The notes under the pieces: model-generated
Databases searched by the model: none
Told to the model about the DNA's origin: nothing
The model's input: the letters and a program-made list of their open reading frames with translations, nothing else
Assembly: GCA_011046295.1 (NCBI GenBank)
Contig: DSAV01000053.1
Coordinates: 1-5,849 of the forward strand
Length of the DNA stretch: 5,849 nucleotides
Direction: 5' to 3'
From: Deltaproteobacteria bacterium
Lineage (GTDB): Bacteria; Desulfobacterota; Syntrophia; Syntrophales; Smithellaceae
Program-made: the position numbers and the translations under genes
Shown here: piece by piece, positions 1-5,849 of the stretch
Layout: each line of letters opens with the position of its first letter
Numbering within the stretch: position 1 is the stretch's first letter

Positions 1-726
1 ATGAATGTCGGGCAGATTTTGGAAACACATTTAGGGTGGGCTTCTAAAACAATTGGAGAAAATATAAACGAACTTTTAGAAAAGAACTTTAATCTGAACG
101 ACGTTAAGAGCGAATTGAAAAAAACATACTCATCGCCTGACTTTGACAAGTTTATTGAAGAAGCTTCCGTTGACGAGATAAAGAGTTTTGTCGGAAAGCT
201 AAAGAAAGGGTTGCTTGTGGCCACTCCCGTGTTTGACGGCTGCTCCGAAGGCGAGATCAGGGAGATGCTGGAAAAGGCAAATTTGCCTGAAAAAGGCCAA
301 TCAATTCTTTTTGACGGCAGAACCGGTGAGCCTTTTGAGCAGGAAGTGACAGTCGGCAGTATCTACATGATGAAGCTCCATCACCTGGTGGATAATAAAA
401 TACACGCACGTTCGATAGGTCCTTATTCTCTGGTTACCCAACAGCCGCTGGGCGGCAAAGCTCAGTTCGGCGGACAGCGACTCGGCGAAATGGAGGTTTG
501 GGCGATGGAGGCATACGGCGCGGCCTATACCTTGCAGGAATTTCTTACGGTAAAATCAGATGATGTGGCGGGTAGAACCAGGATTTACGAATCCATAGTC
601 AAAGGAGAGCACACATTTGAACCAGGCCTGCCGGAATCCTTTAACGTTCTGGTAAAGGAATTGCAGAGTTTAGGCTTGGATGTCGAGTTAATTGAAGAAG
701 AGGATGAAATTGTTGAGCAACCATAA
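1..726 (+). CDS. rpoB: DNA-directed RNA polymerase subunit beta, C-terminal part (5' end outside window)
   Basis: This is the last 241 residues of the beta subunit, which with beta' forms the catalytic core of RNA polymerase. The segment opens with MNVGQILETHLGWA, which in the family lies deep inside the protein (around residue 1100 of the 1342-residue E. coli beta), so the ATG at base 1 is an internal methionine and the gene continues upstream. Conserved blocks seen in order are ATPVFDG (residues 74-80), the LFDGRTGEPFEQ region (103-114), MKLHHLVDNKIHARS (124-138), PYSLVTQQPLGGKAQFGGQR (141-160), GEMEVWAMEAYGAAYTLQE (162-180) and LTVKSDDV (182-189). These make up the C-terminal region that packs against beta' near the clamp and switch regions. 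PESFNVLVKELQSLGLDVEL (211-230) followed by an acidic tail is a normal beta end. The catalytic lysines and the rifampicin pocket are upstream, outside the window. The stop is TAA and rpoC follows after 63 bases, the usual rpoBC order. No frameshift is visible. Confidence 0.98.
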   Translation: MNVGQILETHLGWASKTIGENINELLEKNFNLNDVKSELKKTYSSPDFDKFIEEASVDEIKSFVGKLKKGLLVATPVFDGCSEGEIREMLEKANLPEKGQSILFDGRTGEPFEQEVTVGSIYMMKLHHLVDNKIHARSIGPYSLVTQQPLGGKAQFGGQRLGEMEVWAMEAYGAAYTLQEFLTVKSDDVAGRTRIYESIVKGEHTFEPGLPESFNVLVKELQSLGLDVELIEEEDEIVEQP

Positions 727-777
727 CGGCAAGTGTGGTTGTGCAATGTGATAATATAAACAAGGTTTTTAAAATAC

Positions 778-783
778 GGGGGA
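778..783 (+). promoter_or_regulatory. Ribosome binding site of rpoC (supports GTG start)
   Basis: GGGGGA lies 6 bases before the GTG at 790 and can pair with the 3' end of 16S rRNA through its G-run, including G-U pairs. It decides the start. The reading frame upstream meets an in-frame TAA at 757-759 with no ATG in between, and the first in-frame ATG inside the gene is codon 102, past the first zinc site. Confidence 0.7.
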
Positions 784-789
784 AAATCC

Positions 790-3700
790 GTGGAAGACGT
801 TTTTAGCTATTTCGAGAAGCCGAAAAATCCGGTCAGATTCAATGCGATAAAAATATCCATTGCTTCACCGGAAAAAATTATTTCGTGGTCGCATGGCGAA
901 GTTAAAAAACCGGAGACAATAAATTACCGGACATTCAAACCGGAAAGGGACGGACTATTTTGCGCCAAGATTTTCGGTCCGGTTAAAGATTATGAATGTC
1001 TTTGCGGGCGATATAAGAGAATGAAACACCGCGGAGTAGTATGTGAAAAGTGCGGAGTGGAAGTAATTCAATCAAAAGTTCGCCGCGAAAGAATGGGACA
1101 TATTACATTGGCTACTCCGGTGGCGCATATTTGGTTTTTGAAGAGCTTGCCCAGTCGTATTGGTAATGTTCTGGACGTGACACTTAAAGAACTGGAAAAG
1201 GTGCTTTATTTTGAATCATGGATTGTTCTTGATCCCAAGGATACGCCGCTAAAGAAAAAAGAGCTTCTTACTGATGAGGAGTATATCGATGCTCGCGAAA
1301 CATACGGTGATTCCGGATTTGTGGCCGGTATCGGAGCGGAAGCCATAAGGCAGCTTCTGGAAGAAATAGAATTGGAATCACTCTATGAAGAATTGCGCGC
1401 AGAAGCGATTACGGCAGTTTCGGACACGAAGAAAAAGAAACTCGTGAAAAGATTAAAAGTAGTGGAAGCGCTGCGTAAGTCCGGCAATAAACCGGAGTGG
1501 ATGGTTTTAACCGTGCTTCCCGTTATTCCGCCTGATTTAAGACCATTGGTCCCCCTGGACGGAGGGCGCTTTGCCACATCAGACCTTAATGATTTATACC
1601 GCAGAGTTATCAACAGAAATAACAGGCTGAAGCGTTTGCAGGAACTCAACGCGCCTGAAATTATTATACGTAACGAAAAGCGTATGCTGCAGGAAGCCGT
1701 TGATGTTCTTTTTGATAACGGTCGCCGCGGCCGGGCGATTACCGGCACGAACAAAAGACCGCTTAGGTCTTTATCGGATATGCTTAAAGGAAAGCAGGGT
1801 CGTTTCCGCCAGAACTTATTGGGGAAAAGAGTTGATTACTCCGGCCGATCGGTTATTACTGTCGGTCCTGATTTGAGATTACATCAATGCGGCCTTCCCA
1901 AAAAGATGGCATTAGAACTTTTCAAGCCTTTTGTCTACAACAGATTATTGGAGAAGGGCTACGTGACCACCGTAAAAAGCGCCAAAAAAATGGTGGAAAA
2001 AGAAACATCAGAAGTTTGGGATGCCGTAGATGAAGTTGTGCGGGAATATCCGGTTATTTTGAATAGAGCTCCTACGCTGCACCGTCTGGGAATGCAGGCG
2101 TTTGAGCCGGTTTTGATCGAAGGAAAGGCAATACAGTTGCATCCATTGGTCTGTACGGCTTTTAATGCTGATTTTGACGGCGACCAGATGGCCGTCCATG
2201 TTCCTTTGTCTGTCGAGGCGCAGACGGAAGCGCGGGTGCTTATGATGTCTACGAATAACATTCTTTCTCCTGCCAGCGGTAAACCGGTTATCGTTCCCAG
2301 CCAGGACATCGTTTTGGGAATTTATTTCCTCACGCGCGCCAAAACTGGCGTGAAAGGCGAGGGGATGATTTTTTCCTCACCGGAGGAGGTGCGTAGCGCT
2401 TTTGATGCTGAGGCTGTTGACCTGCATGCGCGCATCAAAGTACGCATCGATTCGCAGCTAAAGGAAACAACTGTGGGAAGAGTAATCATCTATGAAATCA
2501 TTCCTGAGGAACTTTCGTTCGATACTATCAATAAATTAATGAATAAAAAGGAACTCGCTAATTTAATTGACCATTGCTACCGCCTTTGTGGAGACAAAAC
2601 AACTGTCTTGCTGGCCGACAGGCTCAAAGACCTTGGTTTTAAATACGCCACAATTTCCGGACTGTCTTTTGCCGTGGCTAATATGATTATTCCCGAGAAC
2701 AAGAAAAATATCGTTTCGCAGGCGGATAAAGATGTATTGAAGATACAGAAGCAATACATGGAAGGATTGATTACGGACGGTGAGCGATATAACAAAGTCA
2801 TTGATATTTGGGCTCAATCGACGGAAAAGATTGCTTCGGAAATGCTCAGCGGCATCAGTACGGAAGAAGTGGCTTTTGCTGACGGGAAAAAGCGCAAGAT
2901 TGAAAGCTTCAACCCCATTTACATGATGGCGGATTCCGGTGCCCGCGGTTCCGGACAGCAGTTAAGGCAGCTGGCCGGTATGCGCGGACTGATGGCCAAA
3001 CCCTCCGGGGAAATCATTGAGACGCCGATTACGGCAAATTTCCGCGAGGGGTTAAGTGTTTTGCAATACTTCATTTCCACGCACGGCGCACGCAAAGGTC
3101 TGGCAGATACTGCTTTAAAAACAGCAAATTCCGGTTATCTGACTCGCCGGCTGGTGGATGTCGCGCAAGATTGCATTATCACCGAGCATGATTGCGAAAC
3201 GGTTGACGGTATTTATGTTTCCGCACTGATGGAAGGTGGCGAAATAATTGAAACCGTGGGAGAAAGAGTCTTGGGAAGAGTAGCGCTGCAGGAAATCAAA
3301 GACCCGTTTACCGGTGAAGTTATTGTTGAAGCCAATGAGTCAATTGATGAAACGCTGGCGGACAAAATTGATCGCGCCGGCATTGAAAGGGTAAATATCC
3401 GTTCGGTATTAACTTGTCGTTCAAAACACGGCGTTTGCGCCATGTGTTACGGGCGAGATCTGGCTCACGGACACCTGGTGAACATTGGTGAAGCGGTAGG
3501 AATTGTAGCGGCTCAGTCTATTGGTGAACCGGGCACGCAGCTTACGATGAGAACATTCCATATAGGTGGCACGGCTAAATTTGAGGAACACTCTACCTTG
3601 GAATCTCACCATGACGGCATGATAAAATTTGTCAATTTAAGCACAGTAAAAACAAGAGAAAATGATTACGTAGTCATGAATCGTCACGGAGAGATACATG

Positions 3701-4899
3701 TTCTGGATGAGCAAAAGAGAAGCCGCGGCAAGTATAGCGTCCCCTACGGTGCGCATTTGAAAGTAAAAGATGGGAGTGCCGTTAAGCGAGGGGAGTTGAT
3801 TGCGGAGTGGGATCCTTTTTCCATTCCGATCTTGTCGGAAGTGGACGGAACGGTAAAATACGGTGACATAATTGAGGGGAAGACCATGCAGGAACAGGTC
3901 GATGAAGTCACCGGATTGTCTCGTAAGGTTATTATCGAATTCAGGGGTGGTGATGTAAGACCGCGAGTGACGCTTAAAGATAAAAAAGGTAAAACAGCAG
4001 TTATTCCCGGCACGAAATCCGTAGCACGTTACTTATTGTCGGTGGGGGTTAACATAGTTGTCTCCGAAGGTGATGAAGTCCGGGCGGGAGATATTATCGC
4101 GAAAATCCCCAGGGAAACGACAAAAACAAAAGATATCACAGGGGGTCTGCCTCGTGTCGCAGAGCTATTTGAAGCGAGAAAACCTAAAGATTTTGCTGTG
4201 ATAAGTGAGATAGAGGGCGTTGTTTCTTACGGTAAGGATGCAAAAGGTAAGCGAAAAATAATTGTGACGCCGGAAGTGGGAGAAGAGAAGGAATATTTAA
4301 TCGCCAAAGGTAAGCATATGAGTGTTCAGGAAGGGGATAGCGTGTCACCTGGAGATGCGTTGATGGACGGAGTTAACAACCCTCATGATCTTTTGGCTAT
4401 CAAGGGAGAGAAGGCGTTGGCCAGATATCTGGTTGATGAAGTTCAGGAAGTTTACCGTTTGCAGGGCGTTAAGATAAACGACAAACACATGGAAGTCATT
4501 GTACGTCAGATGTTGCGAAGGGTTCGTGTTACTGATCCGGGAGATACCACATTCATTGCCGATGAGCAGGTTGAGCGTTATCGTTTTCAGGAAGAAAACG
4601 ATAAGGTTCTCCAGCATGGAGGCACTCCGGCAACAGGAGAGCCTATGCTGCTGGGCATTACTAAAGCATCGCTTTCCACGCAGAGCTTCATTTCGGCTGC
4701 GTCATTCCAGGAGACGACGAGGGTGTTAACCGAAGCGTCACTTTCCGGCAAAACAGATTATTTAAGAGGCCTAAAGGAAAACGTGATTATGGGCAGATTG
4801 ATCACGGCGGGCACCGGTTTAGTAATGTATCGCAAGTTGGGTATTAAGGTGCTTGATGAGGATAACGATTCCGAAAATTTGGAGCAACAAGTTATTTAA
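790..4899 (+). CDS. rpoC: DNA-directed RNA polymerase subunit beta' (complete)
   Basis: This is the largest core subunit of RNA polymerase. It holds the active-site Mg2+ and forms the clamp. At 1369 aa it is near full family length (E. coli 1407). The start is GTG, chosen from the G-rich ribosome binding site and the typical N-terminus MEDVFSYFEKPK. Seen in order: zinc site 1 with C70, C72, C85 and C88 in the clamp; the rudder and lid region around 310-356 (GRRGRAITGTNKRPL, then KGKQGRFRQNLLGKRVDYSG); PVILNRAPTLHRLGMQAFEP (421-440); the catalytic NADFDGD at 459-465 with metal ligands D461, D463 and D465; the bridge helix at about 749-788; zinc site 2 with C802, C876, C883 and C886; the first half of the trigger loop (about 897-929, including AAQSIGEPGTQLTMR); an SI3-like insertion (about 930-1115); the second half (ITGGLPRVAELFEAR, 1116-1130); and the C-terminal ASFQETTRVLTEAS (1304-1317). 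No key residue is missing and no frameshift is visible. It is very probably cotranscribed with rpoB. Confidence 0.99.
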   Translation: MEDVFSYFEKPKNPVRFNAIKISIASPEKIISWSHGEVKKPETINYRTFKPERDGLFCAKIFGPVKDYECLCGRYKRMKHRGVVCEKCGVEVIQSKVRRERMGHITLATPVAHIWFLKSLPSRIGNVLDVTLKELEKVLYFESWIVLDPKDTPLKKKELLTDEEYIDARETYGDSGFVAGIGAEAIRQLLEEIELESLYEELRAEAITAVSDTKKKKLVKRLKVVEALRKSGNKPEWMVLTVLPVIPPDLRPLVPLDGGRFATSDLNDLYRRVINRNNRLKRLQELNAPEIIIRNEKRMLQEAVDVLFDNGRRGRAITGTNKRPLRSLSDMLKGKQGRFRQNLLGKRVDYSGRSVITVGPDLRLHQCGLPKKMALELFKPFVYNRLLEKGYVTTVKSAKKMVEKETSEVWDAVDEVVREYPVILNRAPTLHRLGMQAFEPVLIEGKAIQLHPLVCTAFNADFDGDQMAVHVPLSVEAQTEARVLMMSTNNILSPASGKPVIVPSQDIVLGIYFLTRAKTGVKGEGMIFSSPEEVRSAFDAEAVDLHARIKVRIDSQLKETTVGRVIIYEIIPEELSFDTINKLMNKKELANLIDHCYRLCGDKTTVLLADRLKDLGFKYATISGLSFAVANMIIPENKKNIVSQADKDVLKIQKQYMEGLITDGERYNKVIDIWAQSTEKIASEMLSGISTEEVAFADGKKRKIESFNPIYMMADSGARGSGQQLRQLAGMRGLMAKPSGEIIETPITANFREGLSVLQYFISTHGARKGLADTALKTANSGYLTRRLVDVAQDCIITEHDCETVDGIYVSALMEGGEIIETVGERVLGRVALQEIKDPFTGEVIVEANESIDETLADKIDRAGIERVNIRSVLTCRSKHGVCAMCYGRDLAHGHLVNIGEAVGIVAAQSIGEPGTQLTMRTFHIGGTAKFEEHSTLESHHDGMIKFVNLSTVKTRENDYVVMNRHGEIHVLDEQKRSRGKYSVPYGAHLKVKDGSAVKRGELIAEWDPFSIPILSEVDGTVKYGDIIEGKTMQEQVDEVTGLSRKVIIEFRGGDVRPRVTLKDKKGKTAVIPGTKSVARYLLSVGVNIVVSEGDEVRAGDIIAKIPRETTKTKDITGGLPRVAELFEARKPKDFAVISEIEGVVSYGKDAKGKRKIIVTPEVGEEKEYLIAKGKHMSVQEGDSVSPGDALMDGVNNPHDLLAIKGEKALARYLVDEVQEVYRLQGVKINDKHMEVIVRQMLRRVRVTDPGDTTFIADEQVERYRFQEENDKVLQHGGTPATGEPMLLGITKASLSTQSFISAASFQETTRVLTEASLSGKTDYLRGLKENVIMGRLITAGTGLVMYRKLGIKVLDEDNDSENLEQQVI

Positions 4900-4906
4900 A
4901 AAGTGC

Positions 4907-4935
4907 TTGACATATACGGGGTTAATTGATAGCAG
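4907..4935 (+). promoter_or_regulatory. Candidate sigma-70-type promoter for rpsL-rpsG
   Basis: A perfect -35 hexamer TTGACA (4907-4912) begins 8 bases after the rpoC stop. At the standard 17-base spacing the -10 position reads TAGCAG (4930-4935), which matches TATAAT at only three of six positions. A start near 4942 would give a leader of about 45-50 bases before the rpsL ATG. The location at the boundary between the rpoBC and str groups makes a local promoter sensible, but the poor -10 means it could be weak, activator-dependent or a chance match. Confidence 0.4.
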
Positions 4936-4960
4936 TACCGGATTTGCTGCTGAGAGCAGT
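4931..4960 (+). promoter_or_regulatory. Possible alternating hairpin in the rpsL leader
   Basis: AGCAGT occurs twice (4931-4936 and 4955-4960) around a central CTGCT (4947-4951). CTGCT can pair with either copy. With the left copy it gives five base pairs plus a G-U pair around a ten-base loop. With the right copy (4955-4959) it gives a tight CTGCT-GAG-AGCAG hairpin that a further G-U pair (4946 with 4960) could extend. The two pairings exclude each other. There is no U-tract after the second stem, so it is not an intrinsic terminator. The stems are short, and chance is a real alternative. Confidence 0.3.
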
Positions 4961-4979
4961 CTAATAAGGATGGGAGCCT

Positions 4980-4986
4980 GGAGGGA
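4980..4986 (+). promoter_or_regulatory. Ribosome binding site of rpsL
   Basis: GGAGGGA is a strong Shine-Dalgarno sequence. Its GGAGG core (4980-4984) sits only 4 bases before the ATG at 4989, slightly closer than usual. It also separates the real start from an out-of-frame ATG at 4970, which has no well-spaced site of its own. Confidence 0.75.
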
Positions 4987-4988
4987 AG

Positions 4989-5360
4989 ATGCCGACAATC
5001 AGTCAATTAGTTCGGAAAGGCAGGGTAAAAATACAGAAAAAGACGAACACGCCGGCCTTGTCCGGTTCGCCACAGCGTCGCGGTGTGTGTGTTCGCGTAT
5101 ATACAACAACACCGAAAAAACCTAATTCAGCCCTGCGCAAAGTAGCGAGAGTTCGGCTCACTACCGGTTATGAAGTATCTTCGTATATTCCGGGAATAGG
5201 CCATAACCTCCAGGAGCATTCGGTTGTTCTGGTGCGTGGCGGCAGGGTGAAAGACCTGCCGGGAGTGCGCTACCATATCGTCAGGGGAACCCTGGATGCC
5301 GTTGGAGTCCAGAATAGAAAACAGGGCAGATCAAAATACGGGGCGAAAAAGCCGAGTTAA
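4989..5360 (+). CDS. rpsL: 30S ribosomal protein S12
   Basis: S12 sits at the decoding centre of the 30S subunit, where it helps monitor codon-anticodon pairing and contacts the streptomycin-binding region of 16S rRNA. The 123-aa protein has the standard length for the short bacterial form and starts with the family-typical MPTISQLVRKGR. The signature TTPKKPNSALRKVARVRLT spans residues 40-58, followed by GYEVSSYIPGIGHNLQEHSV (60-79) and VRGGRVKDLPGVRYHIVRGT (82-101). The residues whose changes commonly give streptomycin resistance, K43, K88 and P91, are all wild type. D89, the beta-methylthiolated aspartate in many bacteria, is also present. The tail QGRSKYGAKKPS is basic and conserved. Within the family N-terminal variability, SGSPQRRG has serine (S27) where many homologues have cysteine before PQ. 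It lies 89 bases after rpoC and 17 before rpsG as the first str-operon gene. Confidence 0.99.
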   Translation: MPTISQLVRKGRVKIQKKTNTPALSGSPQRRGVCVRVYTTTPKKPNSALRKVARVRLTTGYEVSSYIPGIGHNLQEHSVVLVRGGRVKDLPGVRYHIVRGTLDAVGVQNRKQGRSKYGAKKPS

Positions 5361-5365
5361 GCCTT

Positions 5366-5370
5366 AAGGA
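5366..5370 (+). promoter_or_regulatory. Ribosome binding site of rpsG
   Basis: AAGGA lies 7 bases before the rpsG ATG, inside the 17-base gap after the rpsL stop. The short gap is compatible with translational coupling between S12 and S7. Confidence 0.7.
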
Positions 5371-5377
5371 TAATTAA

Positions 5378-5848
5378 ATGCCGAGAAGACGAGAAATCGA
5401 AAAAAGAGATATTTTGCCGGATCCCAAATATCATAACAAACTGGTGGCAAAATTCATTAATTCACTTTTGAAACGCGGTAAGAAAAGTGTCGCGGAAAGC
5501 ATTCTATACGGAGCTTTTGATATTATCGAAAAGAAAGTGAAAGAGCAGCCGGTAGAGTATTTTGAAAAAGCGGTTAATAATGTTAAACCGCTAATTGAAG
5601 TTAAATCCAGGCGGGTGGGCGGTTCCACTTATCAGGTACCTACGGAAGTATTGCCTTACCGGAGAACGGCACTCGCAATACGTTGGTTGATTAGCAATGC
5701 CCAGGAGCGTACGGAGAAGACAATGCGCGAAAAATTAGCGGGCGAACTTATTGACGCAGCCAATAACCGTGGTGGAGCCATTAAAAAAAGAGAGACGGTG
5801 CATAAGATGGCGGAAGCGAACAAGGCTTTTGCCCATTATAAATTTTAA
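5378..5848 (+). CDS. rpsG: 30S ribosomal protein S7 (complete)
   Basis: S7 is a primary assembly protein. It binds the 3' major domain of 16S rRNA, nucleates the head of the 30S subunit and lines the E-site side of the mRNA channel. The 156 aa equal the usual bacterial length. The start MPRRREIEKRDILPDPKYHN is family-typical. Conserved blocks are the helix LVAKFINSLLKRGKKSVAE (22-40), the PLIEVKSRRVGGSTYQVP segment (71-88), which includes the beta-hairpin region, LPYRRTALAIRWL (92-104) and the C-terminal GGAIKKRETVHKMAEANKAF (132-151), which touches rRNA. The protein is strongly basic, as expected for an rRNA-binding protein. The stop TAA falls one base before the window edge. In E. coli S7 represses its own operon by binding a long S12-S7 spacer; here that spacer is only 17 bases, so the same mechanism is unlikely at this site. 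fusA would be the expected next gene. Confidence 0.99.
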   Translation: MPRRREIEKRDILPDPKYHNKLVAKFINSLLKRGKKSVAESILYGAFDIIEKKVKEQPVEYFEKAVNNVKPLIEVKSRRVGGSTYQVPTEVLPYRRTALAIRWLISNAQERTEKTMREKLAGELIDAANNRGGAIKKRETVHKMAEANKAFAHYKF

Positions 5849-5849
5849 C

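Noticed and set aside
752..757. AT-rich TAATAT in the rpoB-rpoC spacer as a -10 promoter element
   Set aside because: No acceptable -35 is present at 16-18 bases upstream (the 17-base position reads GCAAGT). The spacer is better explained as a simple intra-operon leader with a ribosome binding site.
771..781. The 11-base string AAAATACGGGG occurring both before rpoC and near the end of rpsL (5333-5343)
   Set aside because: The second copy encodes conserved S12 residues (KYGA), there is no similarity on either side, and a shared 11-mer of this kind is compatible with chance.
1383..4617. Several minus-strand open frames of 63-123 codons inside rpoC
   Set aside because: All lie opposite the intact conserved beta' reading frame, their products are low-complexity or serine-rich in the manner of antisense shadows, and none has a convincing start context.
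4947..4959. CTGCT-GAG-AGCAG hairpin as an intrinsic terminator of rpoC
   Set aside because: The stem is only five base pairs and is followed by TCTAATAAGG rather than a run of T, so termination is not supported.
4970..5125. An ATG at 4970 opening a 51-codon reading frame that overlaps rpsL in another frame
   Set aside because: It has no properly spaced ribosome binding site, it runs through the conserved S12 coding sequence, and its product has no recognisable features. It is a shadow of rpsL.
4989..5360. Possible streptomycin-resistance substitutions in S12
   Set aside because: K43, K88 and P91 are the usual wild-type residues, so no known resistance change is visible.

Overview
This window is an ordinary but well-preserved stretch of bacterial housekeeping DNA, all of it on the + strand. 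It covers the junction between the RNA polymerase operon (rpoB-rpoC) and the start of the str ribosomal operon (rpsL-rpsG). The order rpoB > rpoC > rpsL > rpsG, with no L7Ae-type gene between rpoC and rpsL, fits proteobacterial-type lineages rather than Firmicutes. RpoC carries a trigger-loop insertion the size of E. coli SI3 (about 185 residues). RpoC begins MEDVFSYFEKPK, and S12 ends with GVQNRKQGRSKYGAKKPS. Together with the moderate GC content, these suggest a Desulfobacterota/'deltaproteobacterial' relative, perhaps Syntrophia-like. That placement is inferred from remembered family patterns, not from a search.

Layout: bases 1-726 are the 3' end of rpoB, cut by the window edge; the ATG at base 1 is an internal methionine. 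A 63-base spacer holds a G-rich ribosome binding site for rpoC, which starts at GTG 790 and runs to 4899. It is full length (1369 aa), with both zinc sites, the catalytic NADFDGD, the bridge helix and the split trigger loop intact. An 89-base spacer (4900-4988) is the only noncoding stretch with visible structure. It has a perfect TTGACA just after the rpoC stop, a weak -10, and an AGCAGT/CTGCT/AGCAGT arrangement that could form two mutually exclusive hairpins ahead of rpsL. Then come rpsL (S12, 4989-5360), a 17-base gap, and rpsG (S7, 5378-5848). The window ends one base after the rpsG stop; fusA would be the expected next gene.

The genes work together as core gene expression: beta and beta' form the catalytic cleft of RNA polymerase, and S12 and S7 are essential 30S subunit proteins. 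All genes are co-directional and closely spaced, so read-through from rpoBC into rpsL-rpsG is likely, possibly topped up by the promoter after rpoC. I found no mobile element, CRISPR, RNA gene, clear terminator or unknown gene, and no credible new biological system. The findings are modest and mostly concern the rpsL leader.
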